This document shows positions 35,876 to 44,443 of a stretch of 64,000 nt of DNA, piece by piece. Every line of letters begins with the position of its first letter. Position 1 is the first letter of the stretch. Source of the stretch: Photobacterium indicum. GTDB lineage: Bacteria > Pseudomonadota > Gammaproteobacteria > Enterobacterales > Vibrionaceae. The notes below the pieces were generated by a model, which worked only from the letters and a program-made list of their open reading frames with translations, searched no databases and was not told the origin of the DNA. The DNA lies in the NCBI RefSeq assembly GCF_003026215.1, contig NZ_PYOC01000015.1:51514-115513 (forward strand), read 5' to 3'. A program made the position numbers and the translations under genes.

Positions 35876-37117
35876 ATGGCGATGTCCATCAACACTAACT
35901 TTGCATCAATGAATGCTCAGCGTAACCTGCAAACTACTCAGGGTTCACTAAACGGTTCACTAGAGCGTCTATCTACTGGTTTACGTATTAACAGCGCAAA
36001 AGATGATGCTGCGGGCCTGCAGATTGCTAACCGTATGGATTCTCAGGTTAGCGGCCTGAAAGTAGCACAGCGTAACGCCAACGATGGCATCTCTATGGCG
36101 CAAACTGCTGAAGGTTCTCTGCAAGAGTACACTAACATTCTGCAGCATATGCGTGATCTGTCTGTGCAGTCTAAGAACGGTACTAACTCAGAATCTGACC
36201 GTAAAGCATTGGATAAAGAATTCAGTGCGATGACTAAAGAATTGGATCGTATCAAAGACACCACTACCTTCGGTAAAGGCGAGAAGTTATTTGACAAGCT
36301 GGGCGCTGGTGTTGATTTCCAAGTCGGCGCAGAAGTTGATGTGAAAGTGAATGATCCAGCAGTGATGACTGAGGCTAATTCAAAGATAGTTTCTGCTGAA
36401 GTTAAAGCTGCGCTTGGTGGTATTGATGATACAAAGTTAGCTGCCTTTAACACAGCTGCGGGAGTAGTTGGTTCTGGTACTGCAGGTACTCCTGTGAAAT
36501 TAACGCAAGCTCAGGCAGATAGTCTAAACGAAGTCTTAGGTGCCGGTTCATTTGCTAAAGATCAAGACGTTGTAGCTGGCACTGGTTCATTTACAGCAGA
36601 TCAGCAAAAGTTAGTTGACCTAGCTACTGCTGCTGCTGCTGATATTAAGCTCGACGGTACTGGTTTCACTGCTGATGCATCAGGTGTTGGGGCTAATGAC
36701 TTGACTGCAATGAAAACAGCAATGGACGCTGCGGGTGTCTCAAGTTCTGCTTTTTCATCTGATGCTAACGTAATTCAAGTGAAAATCGACAGCGACTCAT
36801 TGGATACGTCAAAGTTAGGTAATGTCTTAACGGCTGCTGATTCAGGTCTAGCGATGGATGCTATCGATGATATGATCGATAACGTGGGTTCTATCCGTGC
36901 TGAGCTGGGTTCTACCCAAAACCGTTTCAGTTCTACTATCAATAACCTTGGCAACATCGCAGAGAACATGTCTGTTGCTAAAGGCCGTATCATGGATGCA
37001 GACATCGCGGCAGAATCTGCCAACATGACTAAGCAAAACACCATGATGCAAGCGGGTATTACAGTGCTTTCACAAGCAAACCAGATGCCAAGCATGGTTT
37101 CTCAGCTACTACGTTAA
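35876..37117 (+). CDS. lafA: Lateral flagellin LafA
   Basis: Filament subunit, 413 aa, clearly longer than the ~285-aa LafA remembered from V. parahaemolyticus. Conserved D0/D1 segments are at both ends: residues 1-145 (SINTNFASMNAQRNL, LSTGLRINSAKDDAAGLQIANRM) and about 320-413 (AELGSTQNRFSSTINNL, MDADIAAESANMTKQNTMMQAGITVL). The middle ~175 residues are a variable, Ala/Thr/Asp-rich surface domain. It is the only full flagellin gene in the cluster. Strong AAAGGAAG ribosome site; own terminator. Confidence 0.95.
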   Translation: MAMSINTNFASMNAQRNLQTTQGSLNGSLERLSTGLRINSAKDDAAGLQIANRMDSQVSGLKVAQRNANDGISMAQTAEGSLQEYTNILQHMRDLSVQSKNGTNSESDRKALDKEFSAMTKELDRIKDTTTFGKGEKLFDKLGAGVDFQVGAEVDVKVNDPAVMTEANSKIVSAEVKAALGGIDDTKLAAFNTAAGVVGSGTAGTPVKLTQAQADSLNEVLGAGSFAKDQDVVAGTGSFTADQQKLVDLATAAAADIKLDGTGFTADASGVGANDLTAMKTAMDAAGVSSSAFSSDANVIQVKIDSDSLDTSKLGNVLTAADSGLAMDAIDDMIDNVGSIRAELGSTQNRFSSTINNLGNIAENMSVAKGRIMDADIAAESANMTKQNTMMQAGITVLSQANQMPSMVSQLLR

Positions 37118-37164
37118 TTTTCGTAGTCAGCCTGTGGTAAGCCACGGTTTATCACACCTACCAG

Positions 37165-37190
37165 AGCGGAAGTATTACTTCCGCTTTCTT
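37165..37190 (+). terminator. Intrinsic terminator after lafA
   Basis: AGCGGAAGT and ACTTCCGCT form a 9-bp stem around ATT, followed by TTCTTTTT. It makes lafA a single-gene transcript. Confidence 0.93.
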
Positions 37191-37345
37191 TTTATCTGGC
37201 CTTTATAAAACCGACCACACCCTTTAAAACCAACAATTTAAATGTGGTATGTTTTTTGCTTGTTGTCGTTAGCGTAATGGCTTGTGCACTATATCGCGCA
37301 GCATGCACTATAGGCGATTAAAGCTGAAATAGGCAAATATTCTCC

Positions 37346-37371
37346 TTGGCGGAGATTCAAGTTGGCGGAGA
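37346..37371 (+). promoter_or_regulatory. Duplicated ribosome-site element ahead of fliD
   Basis: TTGGCGGAGA occurs at 37346-37355 and again at 37362-37371; the second contains the fliD ribosome site GGCGGAGAG. TCTCC at 37341-37345 can pair with GGAGA of either copy (perfect 5-bp hairpin TCTCC-TTGGC-GGAGA with the first), so it could mask or free the ribosome site. Regulation is inference. Confidence 0.45.
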
Positions 37372-37378
37372 GTAAATC

Positions 37379-38992
37379 ATGTTAATGACAGGGATAGGTT
37401 CAGGTATTGACTACGAAAGTATGATTGCCGCGATCGTGGGTGCCGAACGTGCTCCGAAAGATAATCAGCTTGCACGCCAAGAGGGCATGAACCATGCCGA
37501 GAAGAATGCGCTGCAAGAGATTCAGTTCACCCTCAACAGCTTTCGCGACAAAGTTGAAGATCTGAACTCCAACCGCGAGCTCCAAAAATTAAAGGCGTCG
37601 TTAAGCAACGATGATGTGTTATCAGCGTCGGTAGACAGCAATGCGGTGCCGGGCGAATACAGCTTTGAAGTCAAGCACCTAGCGCAAGCTCAGCGTGATC
37701 AGCTATTCAAGGCACCTGAAGACAGTATGTTCTCAACGGGCACCATCAGTTTTGGTGCGGTCAGCGTTAAGATTGACGGCGCAGGTGGTTTACAAGAAAA
37801 ATTAACTACCGAGCAGACCGATAAGAAGGCGGCGCACGTGGATCAGGTTTATCAGAAGATTTCTGATGACAAGAATTTGAATTTGGATCTGACGAAGCAG
37901 GCCGATCGCGACATAGCTAAAGATATCTTGGAAAATTCAGCCAACTCTGATTTTGATCCGGATCGTCTTGCAAGTTACACCGAACAGCAAAAAACGTATG
38001 ACGATAAAATCACCCGTTTGAACACGCAGGGTGTGACCATTGAAGAGCTGCAGTTAGCGATTAATAACGACCCTAAGAATGACGGGGTAAAAGCCACTTT
38101 GGTGCGCAGTGGTACCGACGTTAGCATGGTATTAAATGCTAAAGAAACCGGAAAGGATAATGGTTATAGCATAACGAGCAGTTTGAAGGCGAGTGATTCG
38201 AGTTATCCAGATCCGGTTCCAGCAGATCCGGCAAATCCACCGAAGTTTACAAGTTATGATCCAGCGGTACATCTGCAAGACCCGTTAGATGCCACAGTCA
38301 TGTTCGGTACCATGGAACTGACGTCGGCCACCAACAAAATGGAAAACGTGATCGATGGCATCACCCTCAATTTAAAAGCCGCCAATAAAACTGGTGAGAC
38401 GGTCAACGTTAAAGTCGAGCGTGATGAGGCATCAGTCAACAGCACTATCAAGTCGTTTGTTGAAGACTACAACAAAATTATTGAAACCGTTAATACCTAC
38501 ACCAAGTCGAGTGAAGATAAGGCCGCAGCGCTGTCGGGAAATTCGGCGACCCGCAGTATGGTCAGCCGTTTGCGTGGCGTGATTGGTGCTGAATACGGTT
38601 CATCAAACTATAACACCCTGTCTCGGTTAGGTATTACCACCAACCGCGAGGGTGGTACGCTTAAAATTGATCAGAAGAAGCTGGATAAAGCACTGGAAGA
38701 TGATTTCGATGCCGTTTCAAAGCTCTTTTTAGGTGATGAGAGTAATAGTCAGATCGGCATGATGGATCAAATGATGCTGGTGCTGGATGACTACCACAAA
38801 AATGGCGGTACCTACGATCGCCGTATTGATCAGCTAGAAATTAACAATAAACAGATAGCAGAAGACCGTGAAAAGTTAGATTCACGTATGGAAGCCAAAA
38901 CCCTGTCGTTACGTGCCTATTATGCGCGAATGGACACCCAGATAGCCCAAATGAACCAGACACAGAACATGCTGGTCAGCATGCTGATGTAG
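37379..38992 (+). CDS. fliD: Lateral flagellar filament cap FliD (LafB)
   Basis: Cap protein (HAP2), 537 aa, that folds flagellin at the filament tip. N-terminal GIGSGIDYESMIAAIVGAERAPK and the coiled first 60 residues fit FliD_N; the C-terminal FliD domain includes TINGNSATRSMVSRLRG-like sequence, SRLGITTNREGGTLKIDQKKLDKAL and a final coiled coil RMDTQIAQMNQTQNMLVSML. The middle domain is variable. Followed after 20 bases by fliS. Confidence 0.93.
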   Translation: MLMTGIGSGIDYESMIAAIVGAERAPKDNQLARQEGMNHAEKNALQEIQFTLNSFRDKVEDLNSNRELQKLKASLSNDDVLSASVDSNAVPGEYSFEVKHLAQAQRDQLFKAPEDSMFSTGTISFGAVSVKIDGAGGLQEKLTTEQTDKKAAHVDQVYQKISDDKNLNLDLTKQADRDIAKDILENSANSDFDPDRLASYTEQQKTYDDKITRLNTQGVTIEELQLAINNDPKNDGVKATLVRSGTDVSMVLNAKETGKDNGYSITSSLKASDSSYPDPVPADPANPPKFTSYDPAVHLQDPLDATVMFGTMELTSATNKMENVIDGITLNLKAANKTGETVNVKVERDEASVNSTIKSFVEDYNKIIETVNTYTKSSEDKAAALSGNSATRSMVSRLRGVIGAEYGSSNYNTLSRLGITTNREGGTLKIDQKKLDKALEDDFDAVSKLFLGDESNSQIGMMDQMMLVLDDYHKNGGTYDRRIDQLEINNKQIAEDREKLDSRMEAKTLSLRAYYARMDTQIAQMNQTQNMLVSMLM

Positions 38993-39012
38993 CAAAGAGT
39001 GAAGCATAATAA

Positions 39013-39420
39013 ATGATGAACAGTGAAGGCCTAGGCGCCTACCAACATTCGCAAAACCATGCCCAAGCCGCGGCTGCTAGCCCGCATCGTCTGATTCAGA
39101 TGTTGTTAGAAGGCCTGCTGGACAATTTAAGCCGTGCCCGTGGTTTTATGGAACGCGGCCAGATTGCTGATAAAGGCATGATGATTTCAAAATGTCTCGA
39201 CATTTTAAATGGCCTTAGCTCGGTCTTAGACGAAGAAAAAGGCGGCGATGTTACCGTCGAATTGTTTCGTTTATATGACTACTGCGGCAGGCGCCTGTTT
39301 GAAGCCAATATCAATGATGAGCTCGAAGGCATTGATGAAGTGACCCGCTTAATTACCGACATTCTTGAAGGCTGGGTGGTTCTTAAGCCAAACCGAGTGC
39401 AGGTCGGTAATGAGTCTTGA
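39013..39420 (+). CDS. fliS: Lateral flagellin export chaperone FliS (LafC)
   Basis: Cytosolic flagellin chaperone, 135 aa, four-helix bundle. Typical words are AYQHSQNHAQAAAASPHRLIQMLLEGLLDNLSRARGFME and RLYDYCGRRLFEANINDELEGIDEVTRLI. It overlaps the next gene by 11 bases. Confidence 0.94.
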   Translation: MMNSEGLGAYQHSQNHAQAAAASPHRLIQMLLEGLLDNLSRARGFMERGQIADKGMMISKCLDILNGLSSVLDEEKGGDVTVELFRLYDYCGRRLFEANINDELEGIDEVTRLITDILEGWVVLKPNRVQVGNES

Positions 39421-39697
39421 GCAGCAACTTCAGGGCATTATAGCTAGTTTTGAAAAGGCTTTGGCCAAGCAAGATTGGCAAACCCTTGGAGTGCTAGACA
39501 GCAAGTTGCAGCACGCGATTCCCAAAATTAAACAACAGCCACTGACAGTAGCCGATAAACAGCAACTGCAGCGGTTGAATGCGTTTTATAGCACCATGAT
39601 TGCAGCAGGTGAGCGCGAAAAAGCGTACACCCAGCAGCAGATCCAGCAGCAAGAATGCAATAAAGAAGGCGTACTTGCGTACTTGCAAAACAGTTAA
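39410..39697 (+). CDS. fliT: FliT-like lateral flagellar chaperone (LafD)
   Basis: 95-aa helical, Gln-rich protein; the ATG at 39410 lies inside the fliS end and is preferred to an upstream ATG at 39365 that would overlap fliS by 56 bases. In lateral clusters the gene after fliS is lafD/fliT, a chaperone for the FliD cap. Similarity in the family is weak, so the name rests mainly on position, size and helical content. Confidence 0.72.
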   Translation: MSLEQQLQGIIASFEKALAKQDWQTLGVLDSKLQHAIPKIKQQPLTVADKQQLQRLNAFYSTMIAAGEREKAYTQQQIQQQECNKEGVLAYLQNS

Positions 39698-39700
39698 TGA

Positions 39701-40948
39701 ATGAATGACATGAATATTTCAGCCACTATCGCTGCGCAACAAAGCGCGACAAGCAATGTAAAAACAAGCCATGTTGCAGAAAAAAGCGTCAGCTCAAATA
39801 AAGCGTCGTCATCGACAGCAACGTCTGATGTTAAGCCTAACGAGCTGGATGGCGACTCGATGAGTTTTGCTCAGTTCGAGCAAAAGATAAAACAACAGCC
39901 AGAGCAATCGGAAGAACCTACGAAAGCTGATGATAATGCGCTACCGACAGCAGAAGAGCTGGCACTGCAGATTGAGCAGTTATTGGCGCAAGTCGCCGAT
40001 CCCGCTGCACAGCCACAAGCGGCTTTGTTAGCGAATGGCCAGTTAGCGAATGGTCAAGCGGAAGCCGCTAAAACTGAAGCGTTAGCGTTGGCCCAGCAAG
40101 TGTTGGCAGCTTCAACAGCGACACTTGCTCAACCGTTATCGACGATGAACCCATTACCTGGCCAAGCGTTGCCAACAGGAGCAGATAAAGCGGCTCTGCT
40201 GGAAAGCGCACAGCAATTTCTGACTCAGAACTCGGATTCTTTTGCTCAGGTAAAAGCGGGGGACGGTTCTTTTGCGTTGGCGAAAAATGCCGTGATGTCG
40301 CGAGATGGGTCGTTATTGTCTGCAGATAACCCAATGACGATGAATGAGACGGCACTGATGGATAAGTTAGCCAACGCGCTGCTGCCTACCTCATCCACCT
40401 CGCCACTCGCGATGAATGTGGCGAGTAATATCAATAGTAATACCGGCCAGGTACTTAACGGCCAGAGCCCGTCACAATTGGTTGCTGCTTCTTCAAGTGT
40501 CAGCCAGCAGTTGCAGGCGAGTGTAGATATTACCAAACCTGAATGGGGGCGCGATCTTGTTGAGCAGCTTCGTTCTCGACTACAGCTGAGCAAAAGTGAT
40601 CAAATTCAACATGCTCATATACGCTTAGACCCGCCTGAACTGGGGCGTTTAGATGTTAGCCTGCGCATGGATGGTGACAAAGTCTCGGTGCATTTTACTG
40701 CGGCACACCCGCAGTTACGCGAAGCATTGGCGACTAATGCCGATCGCCTGCGGTTTGATTTTGACGGTAGCCAGATGCAGTTAACCGATGTTTCGGTTTC
40801 AAGTGGTATGTACCAACAGTCGCAACAGCAATCAGGTCAAAGAGATGAGCCAGAAATCATGACTAACCAGTTTATAACGGCCAGTGAAAAAACAGATCAG
40901 AGGTCAGCAATGGCGACATCTGTTGGCCGTTATGAATCCATGATTTAA
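39701..40948 (+). CDS. fliK: Lateral hook-length control protein FliK (LafE)
   Basis: Secreted molecular ruler, 415 aa, Gln/Ala/Ser-rich and poorly structured over the first ~280 residues. The C-terminal domain (about 285-370) is the conserved Flg_hook region: LVEQLRSRLQLSKSDQIQHAHIRLDPPELGRLDVSLRMDGDKVSVHFTAAHPQLREAL, which acts on FlhB to switch export specificity; shown motif DPPELGRLDV is diagnostic. Confidence 0.92.
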   Translation: MNDMNISATIAAQQSATSNVKTSHVAEKSVSSNKASSSTATSDVKPNELDGDSMSFAQFEQKIKQQPEQSEEPTKADDNALPTAEELALQIEQLLAQVADPAAQPQAALLANGQLANGQAEAAKTEALALAQQVLAASTATLAQPLSTMNPLPGQALPTGADKAALLESAQQFLTQNSDSFAQVKAGDGSFALAKNAVMSRDGSLLSADNPMTMNETALMDKLANALLPTSSTSPLAMNVASNINSNTGQVLNGQSPSQLVAASSSVSQQLQASVDITKPEWGRDLVEQLRSRLQLSKSDQIQHAHIRLDPPELGRLDVSLRMDGDKVSVHFTAAHPQLREALATNADRLRFDFDGSQMQLTDVSVSSGMYQQSQQQSGQRDEPEIMTNQFITASEKTDQRSAMATSVGRYESMI

Positions 40949-40968
40949 ATACATTTAAAGGTTTTGCT

Positions 40969-41463
40969 ATGGCTGATGAAGCTAAACAAGAAAATAAAAG
41001 TAAAAAGATCCCACTGATTATTGCTGCGATCGTATTGGTTGTTGCTTTAGCTGGTGCTGGCGGCTGGTGGTATTTCCAGCAACAAGCAAAGAGCATGGCA
41101 ATGGCAGTAGAGGTTGAGCCACAAGTGCCAATTGCTGCACTGGTTAAAAAACCGGTATTTCTCGAACTGAAAAAATTTGTGGTGAGTGTTCCGGGTGATG
41201 ATCGTCTTCATTATTTAATGATGGAAATGTCGGTAATGAGCTACGACCAAGATGAGCTCGATAAGCTACAAGATTTCCTGCCAGTTATTCGTAATGCAGT
41301 GATCACATTATTGAGTAAACAGCATTACAACGACCTGACGCAACTCGGCGTGATGGAGCCGCTGCAAATCGCATTGCGCGATAAGCTACGCAGAGTCATG
41401 AATGATATGGCGAGCAGTAATGGTATCGATCAAGTACTGATCACCAAAATGGTGATTCAGTAA
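40969..41463 (+). CDS. fliL: Lateral flagellar stator-associated protein FliL (LafF)
   Basis: 164 aa with a short basic cytoplasmic N-terminus (Lys-rich), one membrane helix at about 16-37 (IPLIIAAIVLVVALAGAGGWWYF), and a periplasmic FliL domain with FLELKKFVVSVPGDDRLHYLMMEMSVM. It surrounds and supports the stator. Between fliK and lafS. Confidence 0.92.
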   Translation: MADEAKQENKSKKIPLIIAAIVLVVALAGAGGWWYFQQQAKSMAMAVEVEPQVPIAALVKKPVFLELKKFVVSVPGDDRLHYLMMEMSVMSYDQDELDKLQDFLPVIRNAVITLLSKQHYNDLTQLGVMEPLQIALRDKLRRVMNDMASSNGIDQVLITKMVIQ

Positions 41464-41474
41464 AGGAGACGGAT

Positions 41475-42230
41475 GTGCACAGTGCAGCAATGTCTTATGA
41501 CGCACAAGGGCTTCATGCTTATCAAAAAAGCCATCAACTTGGCCAGAAGGCGCGTGAACAGCGGTTAGTGAGCAAACATGCAAGCTTAGTTAAGCGTGTG
41601 GTTCGCCATCTTACCGCGCAAGTCACAACGGTGATGTCGTTAGAAGATATGGAGCAAATCGGCCTAATGGCACTGCTCGATATTATTCGTCGTTATTCTG
41701 ATGAAGATGATGCGTCATTAGAGCGTCTGGCTGTGCAACGGATCCGTGGTGCGATTCTTGATGAGTTACGCCGTATGGATTGGCGTTCGCGCCGTTCACG
41801 CCAGAAAAGCCATGAACTACGAGATGCCGAGCGGGTTTTAGCTCGTCAGCTTGGGCGTATGCCAACTGATCAAGAACTTGCCGCCGAATTGGATATAGAG
41901 TTGGGAGACGTTAAGCAACGTCGGGTTGATACCCAGGCCGAAAGCCTTACCAGTATGGAAGCCTTACAAGAAGACGGTGAGCAATTCTTTGGTTTGAGTT
42001 TTCAATGTAACAGCTACGAGCGCGTGGCATTGAAAAAAGCTATGGCTCAGGCCTTAGCGCGATTATCGGAGCGAGAACAAGTCATGTTGAGTTTTTACTA
42101 CGAACATGAAATGAACTTAAAAGAGATCGGCTTAGTGTTTGAGTTAACCGAGGCACGTGTTAGTCAGATCCATAAGAAAGCCCTGAAAAGTTTAAACAGT
42201 ATGTTAACGGATTGGCGAGAGTCAGTTTAG
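41475..42230 (+). CDS. lafS: LafS, lateral flagellar sigma28 factor
   Basis: FliA-type sigma factor, 251 aa, read from GTG 41475 behind AAAGGAGA; an in-frame ATG five codons later is possible. Region 2 includes LVKRVVRHLTAQ, MSLEDMEQIGLMALLDIIRRY and IRGAILDELRRMDWRSRRSRQ; region 3 has LARQLGRMPTDQELAAEL; region 4 is REQVMLSFYYEHEMNLKEIGLVFELTEARVSQIHKKAL. It directs late lateral genes and is held by FlgM. Confidence 0.95.
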   Translation: MHSAAMSYDAQGLHAYQKSHQLGQKAREQRLVSKHASLVKRVVRHLTAQVTTVMSLEDMEQIGLMALLDIIRRYSDEDDASLERLAVQRIRGAILDELRRMDWRSRRSRQKSHELRDAERVLARQLGRMPTDQELAAELDIELGDVKQRRVDTQAESLTSMEALQEDGEQFFGLSFQCNSYERVALKKAMAQALARLSEREQVMLSFYYEHEMNLKEIGLVFELTEARVSQIHKKALKSLNSMLTDWRESV

Positions 42231-42242
42231 CGGAGTTGTCAC

Positions 42243-43091
42243 ATGCAAATTATTATTGGTTTCATCATTGTATTCGGAAGCATTGTCTATGGTTACACCC
42301 ATGCATCTGGACGGTTATTAGCCCTTTGGCAACCCGCTGAATTTATTATTATTCTTGGCGCAGGCTTTGGGGCCATGGTGATCTCAAATCCCCCCTATGT
42401 CTTAAAAAATATCCTGACTCGTCTTAAGATGATGCTTGGTAAAGGGTATAGCGAAAATTATTATAAATCAGTGTTAGAGCTGATGTTTGAGCTGCTCGAA
42501 ATTATTCGTAAAGACGGCATTAAAAAGCTTGATGATCATATCGAGAACCCACAAAACAGTAGCATCTTTAGTAAATACCCAGAAGCGATCCGCTCTAATG
42601 TACTGGTCAGTTTTATTACCGATAATTTACGTATGATGGCGATGGGAAAAATGAACCATCATGATCTGGAAGCGGTGTTAGAGCTTGAGCTTCATGCCTT
42701 AGAAGGGGATTTGATTCGCCCTGCAAAAGCGTTAGGTAAAGTGGGCGAGGCAATGCCGGGTTTTGGTATTGTTGCTGCGGTACTCGGTATAGTGGTAACC
42801 ATGCAGAGTATCGGTGGTGACCTAGCACTGATCGGAGTAAAAGTTGCGGCCGCATTGGTGGGAACCTTCTTTGGTATTTTAATGTGTTATGGCGTATTCG
42901 AGCCTCTTGCTGCCGGCGTTGCGAACCTTGTTAAAAAAGAGATGATGGCAATGCATATGGTATCGGCCATTTTGGTCTCTCAGGCTCAGGGTAAGCCGAC
43001 GTTACTGGCTTTGGATGCAGGGCGTAAAGTCTTACATACTGAGGTTAAACCCTCTTTTGCCGAGATGGAAAACTGGATGACAGGGCAATAG
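42243..43091 (+). CDS. lafT: LafT, lateral proton stator protein (MotA type)
   Basis: Four-helix stator subunit, 282 aa, of the proton-driven MotA class. The cytoplasmic loop keeps the FliG-contacting charged residues (NLRMMAMGKMNHHDLEAVLELE) and the channel prolines are seen in GEAMPGFGIVAAVLGIV and the FEPLAAG helix. Length and motifs match proton MotA rather than Na+-type PomA (~254 aa). Pairs with LafU. Confidence 0.96.
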   Translation: MQIIIGFIIVFGSIVYGYTHASGRLLALWQPAEFIIILGAGFGAMVISNPPYVLKNILTRLKMMLGKGYSENYYKSVLELMFELLEIIRKDGIKKLDDHIENPQNSSIFSKYPEAIRSNVLVSFITDNLRMMAMGKMNHHDLEAVLELELHALEGDLIRPAKALGKVGEAMPGFGIVAAVLGIVVTMQSIGGDLALIGVKVAAALVGTFFGILMCYGVFEPLAAGVANLVKKEMMAMHMVSAILVSQAQGKPTLLALDAGRKVLHTEVKPSFAEMENWMTGQ

Positions 43092-43097
43092 TCAATC

Positions 43098-44090
43098 ATG
43101 AGTAAAGAACCCCATATTATTATCGTTAAGAAAAGGGCGCGAGGTCATCATGATGAGCATCATGGTGGTGCCTGGAAGGTTGCTTTTGCCGATTTTGCTA
43201 TCGCGATGATGGCGTTTTTTATGGTGCTGTGGTTGATGGGGATCACAACTCAGGAGGAGCGGATTGAAATTGAGCAGCGGCTGCAAACCGCCTCTGTTTT
43301 TGATAACATTTTCGAAATCACCAACAGTCCATACCCCATTGACTTTGATGGTAATGCTTCTCCATTTGAAAACCCTATCAATAGTAGTACCAATAGTAAA
43401 AGAAGGAGTGATACGTCTGTTGCGCAGCAAACTCCTCAAGGAGATGACAAGGCGAGTGCGGGGCGAGGGCCTAAATTAAATTCGATGTTGGCAGGTAAAC
43501 AGCTTTCAACCGCGCAGCTGACGATGTTAGCTAAGGGGTTAAATGAAATGGCGGAAGCACTGTCGGCGTCTAATAATATTGTGTTGGAAATTGTACCGCA
43601 AGGTCTGCGCATTTTGATCCAAGATGATGATGATCATTTTATGTTTCAGCGTGGCGGTATTGAAATGACCCCTTTCTTTGAAGATATGTTGTATAACCTT
43701 GCCCCAGTACTGGGCCAGATAAAAAACCGGATGGTGATCAGTGGGCATACAGACAGTATCCCTTTTCATCGCCGTGATTACAGTAACTGGGACTTATCGG
43801 GATCTCGGGCATTGAAAGCGCGTCAGGTGTTAGTCGACTCCGGTCTTCCGGTTGCGAATATCCTGCAAGTTGCAGCGATGGCAGCGCGTATGCCTGTTAA
43901 TAAACAAGATCCTAAAAGTGGTAAGAACCGTCGCATTGAAATGATGGTTTTAACCAAGGACGCTGATGATCAACTTGCGCAACTCTTTGGTAAAGATCAA
44001 CTAGAGGCGAAAGGCCCTGCTGTTAGCAAAGCACGAAGTTATGCCGAGTCTAACCGGCCAGTGTCACGCCTTGATGTGATGGTGAACTAG
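43098..44090 (+). CDS. lafU: LafU, lateral proton stator protein (MotB type)
   Basis: 330 aa. A basic, His-rich N-terminus is followed by one membrane helix (WKVAFADFAIAMMAFFMVLWLM) with the proton-binding Asp at residue 32, the same number as in E. coli MotB. A plug/linker and a C-terminal OmpA-like peptidoglycan-binding domain (about 195-300; SGHTDSIPF, SGSRALKARQVL, KNRRIEMMVL) follow. Last gene of the laf cluster. Confidence 0.96.
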   Translation: MSKEPHIIIVKKRARGHHDEHHGGAWKVAFADFAIAMMAFFMVLWLMGITTQEERIEIEQRLQTASVFDNIFEITNSPYPIDFDGNASPFENPINSSTNSKRRSDTSVAQQTPQGDDKASAGRGPKLNSMLAGKQLSTAQLTMLAKGLNEMAEALSASNNIVLEIVPQGLRILIQDDDDHFMFQRGGIEMTPFFEDMLYNLAPVLGQIKNRMVISGHTDSIPFHRRDYSNWDLSGSRALKARQVLVDSGLPVANILQVAAMAARMPVNKQDPKSGKNRRIEMMVLTKDADDQLAQLFGKDQLEAKGPAVSKARSYAESNRPVSRLDVMVN

Positions 44091-44119
44091 CCATAGAGTT
44101 TATTTTATGCGAAACCTGA

Positions 44120-44230
44120 GTTGCCATTGCTTCTCAGTATCCGCTGCAAGATAATGGCAGGCCTACCACAGATCACGAAGCCATGGCGCAATATTTGGGC
44201 TGGGAATTGAAGGCATTCGCAAGTCATTAA
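44120..44230 (+). pseudogene. Coding remnant, 36 codons, no start
   Basis: Directly after a TGA at 44117, an open stretch reads VAIASQYPLQDNGRPTTDHE... and ends ...YLGWELKAFASH at a TAA (44228). Its composition looks like real protein and like the C-terminal end of a larger enzyme, possibly a flavodoxin-fold NADPH-dependent reductase, though I cannot confirm a family. No start or ribosome site is present. It suggests a gene lost at this insertion boundary. Confidence 0.35.
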
Positions 44231-44284
44231 ATGTGGATGACTAGGTGTTTCCGTTGATGTTGCTGAAAGTCTTATGATTTTTTT

Positions 44285-44312
44285 AAGGAAGACTCGTGCT
44301 TCCTTATTTTTA
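44285..44312 (+). terminator. Intrinsic terminator between lafU and parM
   Basis: AAGGAAG and CTTCCTT pair around ACTCGTG and are followed by ATTTTTATT. It lies about 195 bases after lafU, beyond the coding remnant, and would end the laf transcript before parM. The rest of the 44091-44443 gap is AT-rich with an 11-base motif ATGACGGTATC at 44376 and again at the parM start (44444). Confidence 0.75.
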
Positions 44313-44443
44313 TTGGGTTTTTATTGTTAAAATAAAACCTTTTGCATTGTTTTTTTTAAAAGTAATTAACTTTTCATGACGGTATCACCATTTGGATATT
44401 GTTATAAAAAGGGCGTTACTAATTATTATTAGTGAGTGAAGTA

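Noticed and set aside
37285..37312. Direct repeat TGCACTATA twice before fliD
   Set aside because: Nine bases, two copies; too little to claim an operator.
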